DNA of 64,000 nt from Sphingobacterium sp. SGG-5 (GTDB lineage Bacteria; Bacteroidota; Bacteroidia; Sphingobacteriales; Sphingobacteriaceae), in assembly GCF_011043525.1 (NCBI RefSeq), contig NZ_JAAKGO010000004.1, positions 419,081 to 483,080 on the forward strand. Direction: 5' to 3'. Position 1 is the first letter of the stretch, and every line of letters starts with the position of its first letter. Positions 63,887-64,000 of this stretch are shown here, in pieces. A program made the position numbers and the translations under genes. The notes beneath the pieces are model-generated. The model ran no database searches, was not told the DNA's origin, and was given only the letters and a program-made list of their open reading frames with translations.

Positions 63887-63914
63887 AAGGCCGTAGAATA
63901 TCTTCTACGGCCTT
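63887..63914 (+). terminator. Intrinsic terminator
   Basis: A perfect 12-bp stem (AAGGCCGTAGAA with TTCTACGGCCTT) around TATC, preceded by an A run. It ends the sigma/small-protein operon. Confidence 0.8.
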
Positions 63915-64000
63915 AAGCTGCTCCTGATCCCGAACCAGCGACCCTCTGATTAACCACGAAGTGCTCTGCGAAGCAAATCCCGATGTATCGGGACTCTAAC
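63915..64000 (-). other. tRNA-like remnant with an inserted palindrome
   Basis: On the minus strand GTTAGAG is followed by the hairpin TCCCGATACATCGGGA, then AGAGCACTTCGTGGTTAATC, AGAGGGTCGCTGGTTCGGGA. The pieces match a D-arm end, an anticodon region containing GTTAATC (as in tRNA-Asn) and a T-arm start GGTTCG, but stems do not close and the 3' end is altered. It looks like a decayed or split tRNA-Asn copy. The window edge cuts the 5' part. Confidence 0.35.

Overview
The window looks like chromosome of a Bacteroidota bacterium, most likely family Sphingobacteriaceae (Sphingobacterium-like). The grounds are a SusC/SusD pair, a PUR-family DUF3276 protein, a DUF5606 protein and a DUF6520-like protein, LytTR signalling, several ECF sigma factors, a YpdA-type bacillithiol reductase, and promoters of the Bacteroidota type (TTTG near -33, TAnnTTTG near -7). 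Most of the DNA is moderately A+T-rich with densely packed genes. Genus assignment is inference; no rRNA or intact tRNA gene was found.

Layout. 1-8733: the start of an M13 peptidase, an NTF2-like protein, Smc, RadC, a cyclophilin, DUF5606 and aconitase. 8734-11950: an accessory stretch with gene-poor A+T-rich DNA, a decayed fibronectin-III gene, a broken outer-membrane protein gene and a CDP-alcohol phosphatidyltransferase. 11959-21360: an ATP-cone/Mrr-like nuclease, AroB, an S4 protein, proline dehydrogenase, a HAD phosphatase, an ECF sigma factor with a membrane-anchored beta-barrel partner, a tandem universal stress protein and monomeric isocitrate dehydrogenase. 22080-27830: a sharply G+C-rich island with TlpA-like, SusC and SusD genes, bounded by short palindromes that share an 11-bp direct repeat. 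27830-29460: very A+T-rich accessory DNA with a small possible regulator and a RelE/ParE-type toxin-antitoxin pair. 29487-34421: a degenerate DEAD-box protein, a MoxR/VWA pair, an unknown conserved protein and a GreA-like protein.

34494-43823 is an eight-gene minus-strand operon. It holds a Tat-exported Gluconate_2-dh3 subunit, a GMC oxidoreductase, two Gfo/Idh/MocA proteins, a TIM-barrel isomerase, a sugar/nucleoside MFS porter, an ApbE flavinyltransferase and an FGE-like protein without the catalytic cysteines. The set fits periplasmic oxidation of sugars or glycosides (3-keto type) and uptake of the product. Divergent from it is hisGD, preceded by a candidate histidine leader peptide with four His codons in six, then a PIN toxin-antitoxin pair and a DPP IV-type peptidase.

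49138-64000: DUF3276; a LiaF-like/LytS-type kinase/LytTR regulator operon; purN; a second, intact fibronectin-III gene behind an array of 21-bp and 10-bp phased repeats; purH; a FUSC protein overlapping ypdA; a TetR regulator; murB; an ECF sigma factor; a PfkB kinase; a membrane-protein/ECF sigma/small-protein operon; and a tRNA-like remnant at the right edge.

The least explained features are the phased-repeat fibronectin-III loci, the G+C-rich SusCD island with its palindromes, the sigma factor paired with an inner-membrane-anchored beta-barrel protein, the his leader, and twin palindromes upstream of the small regulator-like gene.
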